In this document: positions 12,376 to 24,299 of the stretch, piece by piece
Position numbering within the stretch: the first letter of the stretch is position 1
Layout: each line of letters starts with the position of its first letter
Source: Ptychodera flava
Lineage: Eukaryota > Hemichordata > Enteropneusta > Ptychoderidae
Assembly (NCBI RefSeq): GCF_041260155.1
Contig: NC_091931.1
Span: forward strand, 48,803,433-48,867,432
Reading direction: 5' to 3'
DNA: 64,000 nt
Notes under the pieces: generated by a model
Told to the model about the DNA's origin: nothing
The model's database searches: none
What the model saw: the letters and a program-made list of their open reading frames with translations, nothing else
Program-made: the position numbers and the translations under genes

Positions 12376-13479
12376 GGCCCACGGCCTATTTCCTTTCGGC
12401 TTGCGAATTAGGATTGGAATATCGACCATATCAAGGGCAAAATTTGCATCGTAACTATGGAAATCAGTAGGTTTTTTCTGACCTAATTCCGAGAAACGGC
12501 CAGACTTTTCGCGCTCTCAACAACATGGCATGCTTCGCAATATGTTACCTATGACCTTTATCTTCCAAAAGCTACCGATCACAAGATTTGTAAGCAGCAT
12601 GAACTTTGTAAATTTTGTAAACTTTGATAAAATATCTGTCAATCATTGCTGAATGCATCAAAACAAAAGTAACTGTCCTGGTGCAGTGCCGTTTCATCCC
12701 TTACCGATCTTATCCCCTCGCAAGTGCAGACGATGCTACTTCGTTTCTAAACAGTCCCTATCATATCCACTGGAACCTTAAGGAAGCCACTTTCTGTAAG
12801 ATGGTTTTTACTTTCTTTTGTGTGATTTATGATTTTGAGTCGCATCTCATCATGGTTTGGCGTGTCCTATAGGCTGTTTGATTATAAAGTATTGTAACGC
12901 GTATGGTAATCGGAAATTACAACTTCGGAAAGTTATGCATTTTATACTGTCTGTCATACCGATGTCTTTAGATATCATTTTCTGTAATGTTTAGACTAGC
13001 AGTATTTTTCCTGCATCTCAATCTCCAATAAGTAAGCAAAATTCTGACATTTTTGCAAATAACTACATGCATGTCCAGTCAAAGTGTCAACAATTTTTGC
13101 AAATTACTGAGACAACAGGAACAGCCCTATTTACACCCTAGATTTAGTTATTAGTTTTAATAAATTTATTTTACATAAAATCACTGACTTAACTGCCTTT
13201 TTTCTGTCGTAACATAATAATGAAAAAGTCTCGAGGCTTCTTAATGTACAAAATGAAAAGATTTTGGCAACCTTTGAATGTTTTGATAAGTGCATCTAAT
13301 CGCGTTGCGTTTACACATGTGTGACGGAGTTGTGCTGTAATCGCAAGTCCCAGCGTAGTGTATGGACTGTTGCCTGAGCGGCACATACACACAGAACGAG
13401 GCGAAAAATGAGAAAGCGGTATATAAACTTAATGGACTGAAACAAGTTATACAGCGATGCGGGTCAGGCCTTTACAGAG
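12376..13479. other. Noncoding interval, nothing recognised
   Basis: Short chance open frames only. I see no exon, RNA gene or repeat here. Confidence 0.45.
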
Positions 13480-13985
13480 ACATAAACATGCGCAAAATGA
13501 CTATTCTAGTCTTGTGAAGGACAGAGTATACTTTACATTATTCAAAAATATGAAATTGTTATAGGTCAAGTGTTCCATGAACAATGTTGTTGCTATACAC
13601 CAGAGCGGTCTGTAATACGTTTGAATTAATCATGAATTTTAACAAATTCACCAATGTCATTAATATGATAGCGTGTAGAGATTAATTAAGAAGCGAAAAT
13701 GGGCTTACAAGGATGAGAACATGATTAATATCGGAAAAATTTAAACGGCTATATAACATATACAGCTATATCGTCACCAAGTGATGAAGTACCGACATTT
13801 CTAGCCCTGTGTACGATGCTGTGTATTCCCGGCGTTATACTGCCTCCCACCATGCCGTATAACACCGGGAACACAGCGTCGTACGCAGGGCTACTACAAT
13901 TCAAGTCATAATAATGCCAAATTATTTCCAATAAATCTTGAAAGGTTTTGAAAAACGAGTAAGGAGAACTTCTGAATTACGCATT
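13480..13985 (+). promoter_or_regulatory. Second copy of the gene 1 upstream region
   Basis: Order and wording match 60-430: AGTATACTTTACATTA, TTCCATGAACAATG, ACAGCTATATCGTCACC followed by AAGTGATGAAG, ATTCAAGTCATAA and CAATAAATCTTGA. The copy is interrupted by a hairpin element (13803-13892), and everything between about 13990 and 15185 is absent from the gene 1 copy. The TATA box and leader exon resume at 15270. Confidence 0.55.
13803..13892. mobile_element. 90-bp hairpin MITE (AGCCCTG family)
   Basis: The two arms pair over nearly their whole length: AGCCCTGTGTACGATGCTGT...CGGCGTTATAC against GTATAACACCGGGAACACAG...CGCAGGGCT. Related hairpins lie at 55902-55981 and 56104-56153. Inserted into the duplicated upstream region. 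Confidence 0.7.
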
Positions 13986-13992
13986 ATCTATA

Positions 13993-14134
13993 GGTAAGCG
14001 GACGAGTAGAAGGCTGTTTACGGAATTTAACGGTACAGTTTGCCAGTAAAACTCCGAGGCCCGCGGGGCCGAGGAGTTTTATGACAAACTGTACCGTTAA
14101 ATTCCGTAAACCGCCGACTACGAGTTCGCTTACC
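13993..14134. mobile_element. 142-bp near-perfect hairpin element
   Basis: Begins GGTAAGCGGACGAGTAG and ends CTACGAGTTCGCTTACC. The arms share GTTTACGGAATTTAACGGTA and its complement, meeting in a GC-rich centre near CCCGCGGGG. Absent from the gene 1 copy of this region, so it is an insertion. Confidence 0.75.
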
Positions 14135-15016
14135 GTGTTATATCACGAATTTGCCGAGTTTTAGAGCCTTGTTTGCACGCCGAAAGTTTTTATTTGTAAT
14201 TTTAGTGCAGTGCAAGTTGAAACTTGGGCAGGAAAACATTGACGCGTTTTGACACCTTGTTGAACGAAAGTATAAAAAAACCCCGTGATTGGATAAAACA
14301 AAGTTGACATGTGTTGCTATTGTAGTGCGATGACGTGGTTGAGCACCTGGTTTGATTCGAATTGTATAAATTATGTTTGATTGATTGGTTGGTTGAATGA
14401 AGTGAAAATGTGTTTGCAGATCGACGATAAGGTCACGCTTTGCTCATTTGGGTCGAAAACTTTGAGCAGCATACGCGCAATTGCCGAGTCGCTCTACGTA
14501 TTTCGATATGGCGGATGAAGTATAAATGAAAGCTGTATCCGGTGCACTTCAACTACCAAAGCCAAAGAAAAGTCCCCCTGTCACGCCAGTGCTAACGGCC
14601 ACAATCGGAAGACCAACACAGCCACGTCAGATAAAGGCGCAACAGAAACTGCAAGTACAAAAAAACAATATGTCTAGATCCACAATGACTGTGGTACTGC
14701 GTGTGTGTTTGCCTGTAGCTGGATTTAACTTTACCAAAGGCGACTGAAATCTCCACATTCAGTGTTTGACAACTGACTTTGAAGTCTTAAATTTCAGCTT
14801 CGAATGATCATGATAACAATAACCTTAACACAGAAGTGATATTTGCAATCAATACCGTTATTTCACGGTGACCTGTAATTGATTTTGAGATGTACAGTCG
14901 TGCAAAATCAATTCAGTCCGGTGATTCTTTTAAAGTGTCTTTACTCTGTACTTGATGGTGAAATACATTTTTTCTGGTAATGTCTCGCATTTGTTTTTTT
15001 ACTCGTCGCCACGTGA
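14135..15016. other. Inserted interval of unknown origin with a possible small ORF
   Basis: This stretch is missing from the gene 1 copy. It includes a 73-codon frame at 14526-14747 on the plus strand, basic and Pro/Lys-rich (MKAVSGALQLPKPKKSPP...), preceded by a short upstream ATG frame (MADEV, then stop). I do not recognise it; it could be the first exon of a mobile or captured gene, or chance. Confidence 0.2.
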
Positions 15017-15184
15017 CTTTCTTTTGTTTAAAAAGTGTCCATTTTACAAGTTCTTTTGTTTAAAAGTGTCCGATTTACTAGTGAACCGGACAGTTTTTAA
15101 CAAAAGAACTGTCCGATTTACTAGTAAATCGGAAACTTTTAAACAAAAGAACTTGTAAATCGGACACTTTTTAAACAAAAGAAA
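15017..15184. mobile_element. 168-bp hairpin element
   Basis: Left arm CTTTTGTTTAAAAAGTGTCC followed by TTCTTTTGTTTAAAAGTGTC; right arm has the complements GGAAACTTTTAAACAAAAGA and GGACACTTTTTAAACAAAAG. The word TTTTGTTTAAAA and its complement recur, so the stem is itself built from a short repeat. Confidence 0.7.
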
Positions 15185-15259
15185 ACCAGGTGGTAATAAT
15201 AAGATATTCGGTTATGGAAATTAGAAAGCATGGTTAGAACAATGGGCACGAGGCGGAGA

Positions 15260-15385
15260 GTGGTATAACGACTATAAAAGGCAAGATAACGAAAATAGAG
15301 CAATCAGGAGAGGGAAAATTTACAACAAGTCAACCAACTTTCGGCAGTCAGTTTTGTGAAAGAAACTAACAATGTCAGTAAGTGT
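15260..15385 (+). promoter_or_regulatory. Orphan TATA box and leader exon of the peptide family
   Basis: A good TATA box, GACTATAAAAGG (about 15270-15281), is followed by AAGTCAACCAACTTTCGGCAGTCA and a donor at TCAGTAAGTGTC. It matches the gene 1 leader exon at 498-595. No signal-peptide exon or FR-[DN]-TPV exon follows before the LTR element at 18.7 kb, so the module looks orphaned: the coding part was never duplicated, or was lost or displaced by the insertions downstream. Confidence 0.5.
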
Positions 15386-15861
15386 CTTTTACGTTTTTCG
15401 TTTCTTTTTACAGCTGCTGGAAGAACTCAGTTAATCTAATAATGAAGGGTTAATCCGTTATAATGCTGTTAATTTACAGAATTAATTAACTGTGTAGGAG
15501 TATTGTACGTGACTAGTGACTCAAGCTGTCCAGCTCAGATGATTTCGAAACCAGTGACGAAAAAGATTGCACATAGAACAGACTTGGAGTTCAGATGTGA
15601 ATGTGTTCGAACTCTCTATTTGTGATAGCATGGAACTGCGTCACTTGTTGAAAGTCAGATGTCCAGATAAACAACGCACAAACACATAAACAAAACATGC
15701 TATGGAAATCATGTCCAATCTTTCCGAAGCAAGGCATACGTTAACAGCACAGAACTATCAACAAAAGTATCAAAGTATGTCTGTCACTTGAAATCTAAGG
15801 GCAAACCATTAATGTATCACGGTCAATTCTGTCAAAAGCGAGTTGTTATACAAATGTGTCT

Positions 15862-16029
15862 AAGAAATTAAACCTTTGTCTTAAAGAGAAACTATTAATA
15901 ATCTATGAAGATAAGTCCAACCTTTTAAACAAGCATTCCGAGTTGGTCTCCAAGTGCCGACACGGAAACAAATTTTACTTGTCAAATTTCAATCCAATCC
16001 ACCACGACAAATGGTTTTACCCAACCTGA
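15862..16029 (+). mobile_element. Penelope-like element, 3' coding relic (plus strand)
   Basis: 55 codons ending at a TGA read ...NLCLKEKLLIIYEDKSNLLN, then KHSELVSKCRHGNKFYLSN. This matches the C-terminal end of Penelope-like proteins, just past the GIY-YIG endonuclease, and resembles the better preserved relic at 16189 on the other strand. Strongly 5'-truncated. Confidence 0.65.
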
Positions 16030-16188
16030 TACTTATATTTAAGCACCTGAAGCAAATTTCATAAAATAAAATCTACCTATCTTACGATCGCGTGTATGCG
16101 TATATATATATATAGAGAGAGTGAGGGATTACTAGCTCGACACTCTTACATATATGATTGGGACGAACCATTCTATTTGCAAGCGGTG

Positions 16189-16640
16189 TTAAAATTCGAT
16201 ATAATAATATTTGTTTTGGTGGCAGCATTTTGAAACCAATTCAGAGCGTTTGTTTAACAGTGTAGATTTGTCAGCATTGATAATGTGCAGCTTTTCTGAT
16301 ATACAAAGATTACATCGCTTGTTCATGTTAGAGTAGCTCAATGCTTTATCAATGATTGACCATGACACGTCAAAGACTTGGCCCTTATTTCTTAAATTCC
16401 ATACGAATTTTGACAACTCAGTCACGTTTTTGTATCTCTCGTTACGGAACCATTTCATGTGATTAGTGTAGCGCGTCTTGAAGGTGTCATCAGTGAGGCC
16501 GATATAAACCCTCTCTCCGTTGTCCTCCGTTGATACTTTGGCCTTGTTCACAACGCCTTTGACTTGACAGTTACCCTTCAAGGGGCATGCCGACTTAACC
16601 CTGCAACAATCTCGTCAGGTCGCTTTCTATTTGTCACCAT
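16189..16640 (-). mobile_element. Penelope-like element, GIY-YIG endonuclease relic (minus strand)
   Basis: About 130 codons in one frame. They include a CPLKGNC cysteine pair, then RVYIGLTDDTFKTRYTNHMK (the GIY-YIG-type YIG motif and its conserved Arg), ELSKFVWNLRNKG, CNLCISEKLHI and NKRSELVSKC near the end. The GIY-YIG domain nicks DNA for target-primed integration in this class. The reverse-transcriptase part is missing. It faces the plus-strand relic at 15862-16029 tail to tail, 160 bp apart. Confidence 0.75.
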
Positions 16641-16719
16641 CATGTCTTTAAAGCTTTTCAGATGACAATTAACTCTATAAAGAAACTAAAATTGACCATC
16701 TTGCCATTGATTCCATAGG

Positions 16720-18727
16720 AGCTTGCATAAATGAGGACGAAACATGGATGAAGTACAACAAAGCCAAGTTAAACAAAAGTAAAACTGAAGCCATTTCAGT
16801 TATATCACCCAGACTTGAGCACAGGTGGACCCCTCCTGACTCCATTTAGTTATTGATAAATTTTCATCAAGCAATAAAAGATGATAAAAGTATGCATATT
16901 TTTAGAGGGTTTTTAGAGGAAACGTTGATGTAGCATGTGATGGATTAATCAAGCAATACTGATCAAATAAAACTCAAAGAGAGGTCCTACGCTTTTAGTT
17001 TTCAACGTCGTCTCTCTTTTCGACACTTCGATAGGTAAAACGGTAATTCCTCGTAGAACCGAATTAAAAACTGATTTTACTATATATGATTTGATACTTT
17101 CTGAATTTTACTGTCGAAGTTCAAAGTTTTCCTCAACAAAACTACATGACGATACAGGCTAAGAGATATTGGACTTCCTGCATCAGTTTTATATTCTCTA
17201 TACTTTAGAGTGAAAGTTACGGTCATTGCAGCACCACAACAAGGATAGTGTGAACAAAAACGATGTGCATTCCTGAATTTTAGCTTGTTCTGGTCGCTCG
17301 AGATTACTTGTAAACAAAAAAGGTCGAAAACAAGGTGCCAGATAATACATAATAACTTGCATTTGATCGCAATTATTGAATGGCGTCTAGTAACAATTAA
17401 AGAGTACAAGATAGTACGAAGATCGGGCACGATGCCTTAGCGGAGAAATGGATACTTTGTACGCGATTATAGTTTGGTTAATAAGGGGACTCTCTCTAAC
17501 TCCTTCCCACTCTCTTATCCTATCTCTCATCCTCTCATCCCCTTTACATCTCTCAAGCTATATTTGTCTGTCTCCATTTCCCCTGTCCAATTCCGCTTGT
17601 AAACCTTTCAATTTTAAATCTTCTCAAAATATCATTCTCCACAGCTTTTCACCGCTGTTCGTTTTCTCCCTTTCTTTGTCTCTTCGACAAAAGTTTTGTC
17701 GGAGTTGTGATTTTTTTTTCGAATTGATGATGTGCGTTTGGGTCCAGAGTATTTGTCTTGAACGTGATTGGTAGTTTTGTTCTCTGAAATGTTGGGTGAA
17801 CGTTGGCCGAGTGTTTGTCATGTTTTATGTTATTTGATTATCCTCACAGTAACGTTTCATCTGGCTAGCTTTGCAAGTAACCAATCATTGCCATATGTAT
17901 ATCTCATTTGCATTTCAATCCACCAATAGTAACACGTACAGGACTCGCACCTTTCGCCACGTCACTGTCAGTTTAAAGCAAATTTAATTAAAGCGCCTGG
18001 AAGCATGCCTCAGTTCAAGTCCATAGCCAGAACGGCAACATGTAAAACTGTGTTTCTGTAGATTTCAGGTTAGTACCCATTACCAGTTATATTTTTCTCA
18101 ATTTCGATGTACGTTTTACCTTTTTGCAAATCAGTTCTGTAATAATTCACACTTAGTTTCAATGTTACGTTTAATGTCTAACGTTTAACGTGAAAGTTTA
18201 CAAAGAGTGTTTTGTCCTAAGAGTATTTCGTCCACATTCTTACTTGTCGGAAAGGTCAATGCGTGCACATATACCTTATTCTACAGTCTAGTCTTTCAGT
18301 GTGTTTTATGTTTGTCATTCTCTCAGCTAAAGCCTGTAGCAAGAACGACAAGATGTAAAACTGTGTTTCTGTATATTTCAGTGAAGTATAATAAAAGGTT
18401 GACAGTTTCAATTGCAATTGGTGTGAAGAGTTTCCATTGAAAGCGCTAAACCATGACATTTATTTTCCAATCAACTCATAATTATCGTTATTTCCCCTTG
18501 CCCTCTTTATAGCAATGACCCTACCGGCTTATAGCAGTCACCCTACCGGCTTTATTTGTCCAGTCCTTGTCGGTGCTTATCTGGTTTCTGTCACTTTTAA
18601 ATCACTTAACTTTCCCTTCCTCCCCCTATTTCTACCCCTGACTATCTGATTACCTCTTATTCGCAAAGTTTGTCTTTAAAATCTGTCTCACTATTACTCC
18701 TTGTATATCTGTCATACAATTTAAATT
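16720..18727. other. Noncoding interval with C/T-rich tract and a small direct repeat
   Basis: 17480-17600 is strongly pyrimidine-rich on the plus strand. About 55 bp at 18012-18068 (...GTAAAACTGTGTTTCTGTAGATTTCAG) recur at 18319-18382 with few differences. Open frames at 17080-17430 (minus) and 17448-17774 (plus) have no recognised domain; the second follows the pyrimidine tract. Confidence 0.4.
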
Positions 18728-19292
18728 TGTTATGTAGGTCATTTACCCCACACTCATCATGACCTGAGTTCAATTAGTCTAGAACATTCTCAAGGTCACT
18801 GCCCTTAATGACCTCACAACCTTGAATTCAATTAGTCATGTTTGGAATGTTCTGGAAAGTTGATTAGTTGTGTAAGGGAGATAATTTTAGAACAGTAATT
18901 AGCATGTCAATAAAAGTTCTAGATTGTTCTTATATGCCTTTATAAAAGGGACGTGCTCAGCTTCCAGTCAGACTTTTGGGATCGTGTCTCTTGTGTGTTA
19001 CTAAACTCCAGCAGTAGTCATTCTCAAGACTTTTCAAGACCTTCACTGCCAACCCTGGATTTATACTGTGGACTTTGTGCAGCTGCAAGCCTGCAAGGAC
19101 TGTTCATTCATCCAACTGACTGTTACAACTCTGAGACTGGAGCTTTGCCGTCCCAGCTGAGATAAGTAGTCTGTACACTTTTAAAGCTTGTACTCTATCC
19201 CTGACTTAGCAATTAGTTTTTTTTCGTAATAAATTTTGTTTAAACGGAAACTGCTGAGTTCACCCTTTTGTTCGTTTTCTCTGCACGTAACA
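18728..19292 (+). repeat. 5' LTR of the Gmr1-like element
   Basis: Begins TGTTATGTAGG and ends CACGTAACA, a TG...CA pair with short inverted ends. It carries a TATA box (CCTTTATAAAAGGG near 18940) and an AATAAA near 19229. Nearly identical to 24312-24871. Confidence 0.9.
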
Positions 19293-19293
19293 A

Positions 19294-19313
19294 ATTGGGG
19301 GCTTGTCCGGAGA
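19294..19313 (+). promoter_or_regulatory. Primer-binding site, tRNA-Pro-like
   Basis: ATTGGGGGCTTGTCCGGAGA lies just after the 5' LTR. It resembles the TGGGGGCTCGTCCGGGAT tRNA-Pro site of murine leukaemia virus, with differences; the tRNA assignment is inferred. Confidence 0.55.
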
Positions 19314-19392
19314 CGAATATTTTGAGCCGTTTGACAACATTTTGACAGCCTTTTCAAACTACTGTATACTTTGAACTCAGCGAAATTTAATC

Positions 19393-20630
19393 ATGGCGGA
19401 ATTTAAACCAGAGGAAATGGATGACCTTGATCAGGACACATTTGATTCCCTCAGAAAAGACGACCTCATTGCACTGGCCAATTTCCTTAAAGTAGAAGTC
19501 AAAAGATCTATGCGCAAGAGGGAAATACAGTACCGTATTGCCAAACATCTAGTTGATTTAGGCCAATTTGAGGAATCCACCCTGAAAGATTATGAGCCCG
19601 AGTCTACCTCTGAACTCAGAAAATTAGAATTAGAAATGCAGACAAATTTGGAGATCAAGAAACTAGAATTACAAATGGAAAAAGAGAGACAGGCATTAGA
19701 AAAAGAAAAAATACAAATGCAATTAGAAATGGAAGAAAGACAGAGAGAGAAAGATAGGCAGGAAAGATTAGAAATGAAACGTTTGGAGCTTGGACAGTCA
19801 GGAAAATTCTTCCCTTCAGACAAGTTTGACATCACTAAGCATTTCAGGCTAGTTCCCCCTTTCCAAGAAAAGGATGTTGATAAATATTTCCTTCATTTTG
19901 AGAAAATTGCTCAGAGTCTGAACTGGCCTAAGGAGTCCTGGTCTATGCTTTTGCAGAGTGCTTTGGTGGGTAAAGCCAGAGAAATTTACATTCAGTTGTC
20001 AGTAGAGCAGGCTTCAGATTATGATTCTGTGAAGGAATTAATTCTCAAGGGTTATGAGTTGGTGCCTGAAGCGTACCGTCAGAAATTTAGGGATTGTGAG
20101 AAGGCGAAAGACCAAACTTATGTTGAATTTGCTCGAACAAAAGAACAACTGTTTGATCGTTGGTGTTCTTCTGAAAAGGTCAGTCAGAATTATGATAAAT
20201 TACGACAACTTGTTTTGATTGAGGAATTTAAAAGGTGCATTCGGAGTGACATCAAGACGTTTATCAATGAACAAAAGGCAGATACATTGGAGGTTGCTGC
20301 ACGTTTGGCCGATGATTATTCATTGACCCACAAATCTTCCTTTCTCAGCAAACCATCCCAGTCCTTTTCATATCGTAACAATGCAGTGAAATTTAACACC
20401 TCCTTTTCATCCAAGAATTTCTCAAAGGACAGTAGAAAATCAAATGACAACAGTTCACAGAGTTCAAGTAACACTTCCACATCATCAAATCCCAAGTCTC
20501 AATCTCCTTCTGACAAACAGTTCGGTACACTTTCTTGTAATTATTGTAAGAAAGACGGCCATTTAATGTCAGAGTGTTTCAAATTGAAAAGAAAACGTGA
20601 AGGTCAAAGTGGTCAAAGTGGATCTAAGCC
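19393..20630 (+). mobile_element. gag region of the Gmr1-like element
   Basis: The ATG is about 100 bp after the LTR. The N-terminal third has an acidic start, then a long charged coiled coil rich in Glu, Lys and Gln. The capsid-like middle contains a retrotransposon gag motif (FPSDKFDITKHFRLVPPFQE). A Ser/Asn-rich linker leads to one zinc knuckle, C-x2-C-x4-H-x4-C (CNYCKKDGHLMSEC). A fossil part of the element, not a host gene. Confidence 0.85.
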
Positions 20631-20799
20631 AACCGGCTTTATTTCTTCATCAACTCAATTAGAGTCTAATAATGTGTGCAACACATTTTCTGAGGTTAAA
20701 CCCCTCTTATCCCCAATTAATGAGGTCAAGGTCAATTCTTCTCAAGATAGCATTATGGGTATTTTCGAGCCATTTATTCATAATGGTTTTATATCACTT

Positions 20800-21090
20800 T
20801 CTAGTGATTTCTCTTCCGCTACCCCTGTCAAAATTTTAAGAGATACCGGGGCTTCCCAGTCTCTTTTGTTGGCAGATACCCTGCCGTTTTCTGAAAAGTC
20901 ATTTTCAGGTTCTAAAGTTCTTATTAAGGGGTAGATTGTAATGACTACATTCCTGTTCCTCTCCATAATGTCTATTGTCTTCGGACTTTGTTTCTGGACC
21001 TGTGGCTTTAGGTATTAGGCCTTTTTTGCCTTTTGAAGGGATTCACCTTCTTCTTGGAAACGACCTTGCTGGGGACAAGGTCATTACTAA
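20800..21090 (+). mobile_element. Aspartic protease region of the Gmr1-like element
   Basis: The active-site triad DTGA is followed by SQSLLLADTL. Further on, PFEGIHLLLGNDLAG matches the conserved ILG(N/R)D end of retroviral-type proteases. Position after gag and before integrase is as expected. Confidence 0.7.
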
Positions 21091-21339
21091 TCCACTTGTG
21101 ACTGATAATCCTAGTTTAGATCAGGATCCAGAGCCAATTGAACAAGAGATACCCGATTTATTTCCTTCATGTGCCATTACTCGAGCCATGTCAAAGAAAA
21201 CTTCCGAGAATCAAATACTCTCAAAAATAATGTCACAGATGTTGACTTAAATGACACCTTTCTCAGTCAGGTGTTTGACACGGATCATTCCGTTATCCCT
21301 CGTGGATTTGAAACTTCCAGTAAAACTTCTGCTGACCAA

Positions 21340-22510
21340 AGTCAGACATTTTCTAGATCAAATCTCATTGCAGAACAACACAAAGACCCAGATATTTTGT
21401 CTTTGTTTGACAGGGTAGATGATGAAGGTAAAACTTCAGATAGCTCTGTTTCCTATTATACAAAATCTGGTATTCTCATGCGTAAATGGAGACCTCCAGA
21501 TGTTTTGGTTGATGACGATTGGGCTATAAAACATCAAATTGTGGTTCCAAAGCCCTATCGTGCTGAAATATTGCGCCTGGCCATGAAACCCCCTGGGCTG
21601 GTCACTTAGGAGTCAGGAAAACTTATCATAAAATTCTCAGTCACTTTTATTGGCCTAATCTCAGGCAGGATGTAGCACATTTCTGTAAAACTTGTCACAC
21701 ATGTCAAATGGTAGAAAGCCAAATCAAACCATTCCAAAGGCCCCTTTACAGCCAATTCCTGCATTTCAAGAACCATTTAGTAGGATACTAATAGACTGTG
21801 TGGGGCCCCTACCAAAAACAAGATCAGGAAATGAGTACATGTTGACAATTATGTGTACATCAACTCGGTTCCCAGAAGCCATACCACTGAGAAATATAAA
21901 GACAAAGACTATAGTGAGAGCTTTAGTCAAATTTTTCACTTTATTTGGCCTCCCTAAATGTGTCCAGTCCGATCAAGGCTCCAACTTTATGTCTGGTATT
22001 TTTCAACAAGTAATGGATCAGCTAGGCATTAAACAGTACAGGTCATCCGCCTATCATCCAGAAAGTCAGGGTGCTCTTGAGCGATTTCATCAAACTTTGA
22101 AAAACATGATTAGGACCTACTGTTTTGACACAGAGAAGCAGTGGGATGAAGGAATTCATTTTCTGCTCTTTGCTGTTAGAGAGTCAATTCAAGAGTCTCT
22201 TGGTTTTAGCCCATTTGAGCTTGTATTTGGACATACAGTCCGTGGCCCACTCAAGCTCGTTAAAGAGAAATTCCTATCAGACGATGATGATTGTCTGAAT
22301 ATTTTGCAATATGTGTCAGATTTTCGTACAAAACTCTCTAAAGCATGTGAATTAGCCAGAGAAAATCTTGAGTCATCTCAGCAGTCAATGAAAACCAAAT
22401 ATGATAAAAGCACCTCAAAACGGAAGTTTGAACCAGGTCAAAAGTTCTTGTTCTACTTCCAATTCCTGGCAAACCACTCCATGCTCGTTACTTTGGGCCA
22501 TACCTAATTG
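21340..22510 (+). mobile_element. Integrase region of the Gmr1-like element
   Basis: The DDE-type catalytic core is clear: LIDCVGPLPKTRSGNEYMLT holds the first Asp, VQSDQGSNFMS the second, and SAYHPESQGALERFH the Glu. Upstream there is an HHCC-like zinc-binding segment (ATCHTCQM-type Cys pair). It lies before the reverse transcriptase, opposite to the usual Ty3/gypsy order. Confidence 0.85.
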
Positions 22511-22849
22511 ATAAAAAATTGAGCGATTTAAATTACATCATAATAACACCTGACAGGCGAAAACAAAAACAGCTATGTCACATAAATATGCTTAAGCCAT
22601 ATTTGGATAGGGATAATCCTACTATAACTCAGCCTGTCAGTGCAGTCAGTTCAAACCATTATGAAGATAGTGATACTGAAACTGACTTGAGTGAAAATAC
22701 TCTAAACTCAAAGCTGGGCTCGGTCAAGCTTCAGAACTCAGAAATCCTGGAGAAGCTGGAGTCTACAAAGTTGGCACACCTCCAGCCAGAACAACAACAA
22801 CAGGTAAAAGAACTGCTCCACGAATATAAACACCTGTTTCAAGATGTTC

Positions 22850-23620
22850 CAACGAGGACAAACGTCATCTATCACGACGTTGATGTTGGGGACAGTAAGC
22901 CTGTAAAACAACATCCATACAGACTGAATCCAACAAAAGCGAAATATCTCCAGGAAGAAGTCAAATACCTGCTGGACAATGACTTTATTGAACCCAGTAA
23001 AAATAACTGGAGTTCGCCGTGCATACTTGTTCCCAAATCAGACCACAGTTATCGTATGTGCACGGACTTTAGGAAGGTCAACACTTTAACAAAGACAGAC
23101 ACTTTCCCAATCCCGAGGATTGATGACTGCATCGACCGAGTGGGAAAAGCCAAGTATGTGACAAATTTGACCTACTGAAGGGATTTTGGCAAGTCCCTCT
23201 GACGGATCGTGCTCGTGAAATATCCGCCTTTGTTACACCAGACGGATTGTTCCAGTACAAGGTGATGCCATTCGGAATGAAGAACTCTCCGGCAACGTTC
23301 CAACGGATGATCAACGACGTCATATCCGGGCTAGACGGGTGTGCAGCTTACGTTGACGATGTCGTCCTGTATAGTGACACCTGGGAGGAACACATCAAGC
23401 TCATGCGAAAGTTCTTTGAGAGACTGAGTAAAGCAATGTTGACCGTCAACCTTGCCAAATCTGAGTTTGGTTGGGCGAGGGTAACTTACCTCGGACATAC
23501 TGTAGGACAGGGTGAGGTAAAACCTGTTGATGCCAAAATCAGTGCCATTTCAAGTTTTCCCATACCAAACTGCAAACGGCAACTGATGCGCTTTCTCGGT
23601 ATGGCTGGTTACTACAGAAA
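22850..23620 (+). mobile_element. Reverse transcriptase region of the Gmr1-like element
   Basis: Recognisable blocks are PYRLNPTKAKYLQEEVKYLL, WSSPCILVPKSDHSYRMCTD, the FGMKNSPATFQRM block, and the catalytic AYVDDVVLYSDTWEEH. FLGMAGYYRKFCPNFS closes the domain. This is the Ty3/gypsy type. Confidence 0.9.
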
Positions 23621-23659
23621 ATTCTGTCCAAATTTCTCCACAATTGCTGAGCCTTTGAC

Positions 23660-24150
23660 TAACTTACTTAAAAAGAAAGTAAAGTTTGTTTGGTCAGAGC
23701 AATGCCAACAGGCATTTGATACACTTAAAGCCATACTGCAAAGTGCCCCAGTGTTGTCTGCACCAGATTTCACTTTGCCATTCAAATTAGCTGTAGATGC
23801 TAGTGATACAGCTGCTGGTGCTGTTTTATTGCAAGAGGATAGTCATGGTGTAGATCATCCTGTTTGCTATTTTTCACGCAAATTTAACAAATCCCAGAGA
23901 AACTACTCTACAATTGAAAAAGAGTGTTTATCTTTGATATTAGCTTTACAGCATTTTGAAGTTTATGTTACTTCTTCAAATCAGCCAATAGTGGTTATAT
24001 TGATCACAACCCTCTTGTATTTCTACAGAAATTTAAAGGCAAAAATCAGAGATTGCTTAGATGGAGTTTAATGTTACAGGAGTTTAATCTTGATATTAGA
24101 CATATCAAAGGCAGAGACAATTTAATTGCAGACTGTCTCTCTCGTATTTA
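23660..24150 (+). mobile_element. RNase H region of the Gmr1-like element
   Basis: KLAVDASDTAAGAVL carries the first catalytic Asp, followed by YFSRKFNKSQRNYSTIEKEC with the catalytic Glu. Sequence at 24090-24150 has the IKGRDNLIADCLSR-type end usual for this domain. No integrase follows it. Confidence 0.85.
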
Positions 24151-24299
24151 GAGTTTATTGTTGTTCACTTTCAAGAAATTTTATTGTTGTTCACTTTCAA
24201 GAAACTTTACTTTAGAGTAAAACAAAATTTGAGTACTTAAATCCTTTTCAAGATTACATTTGTAAAAGAAAGATTTTTCTTTGAAAAATTTTCTTTTTT

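Noticed and set aside
7357-12454. Several short open frames on both strands in the foldback array
   Set aside because: They recur in different frames among units and have no shared protein across units, so they are noncoding repeats.
18953-19165. 70-codon open frame, repeated at 24538-24750
   Set aside because: It lies in both LTRs and is identical because the LTRs are; not a host gene.
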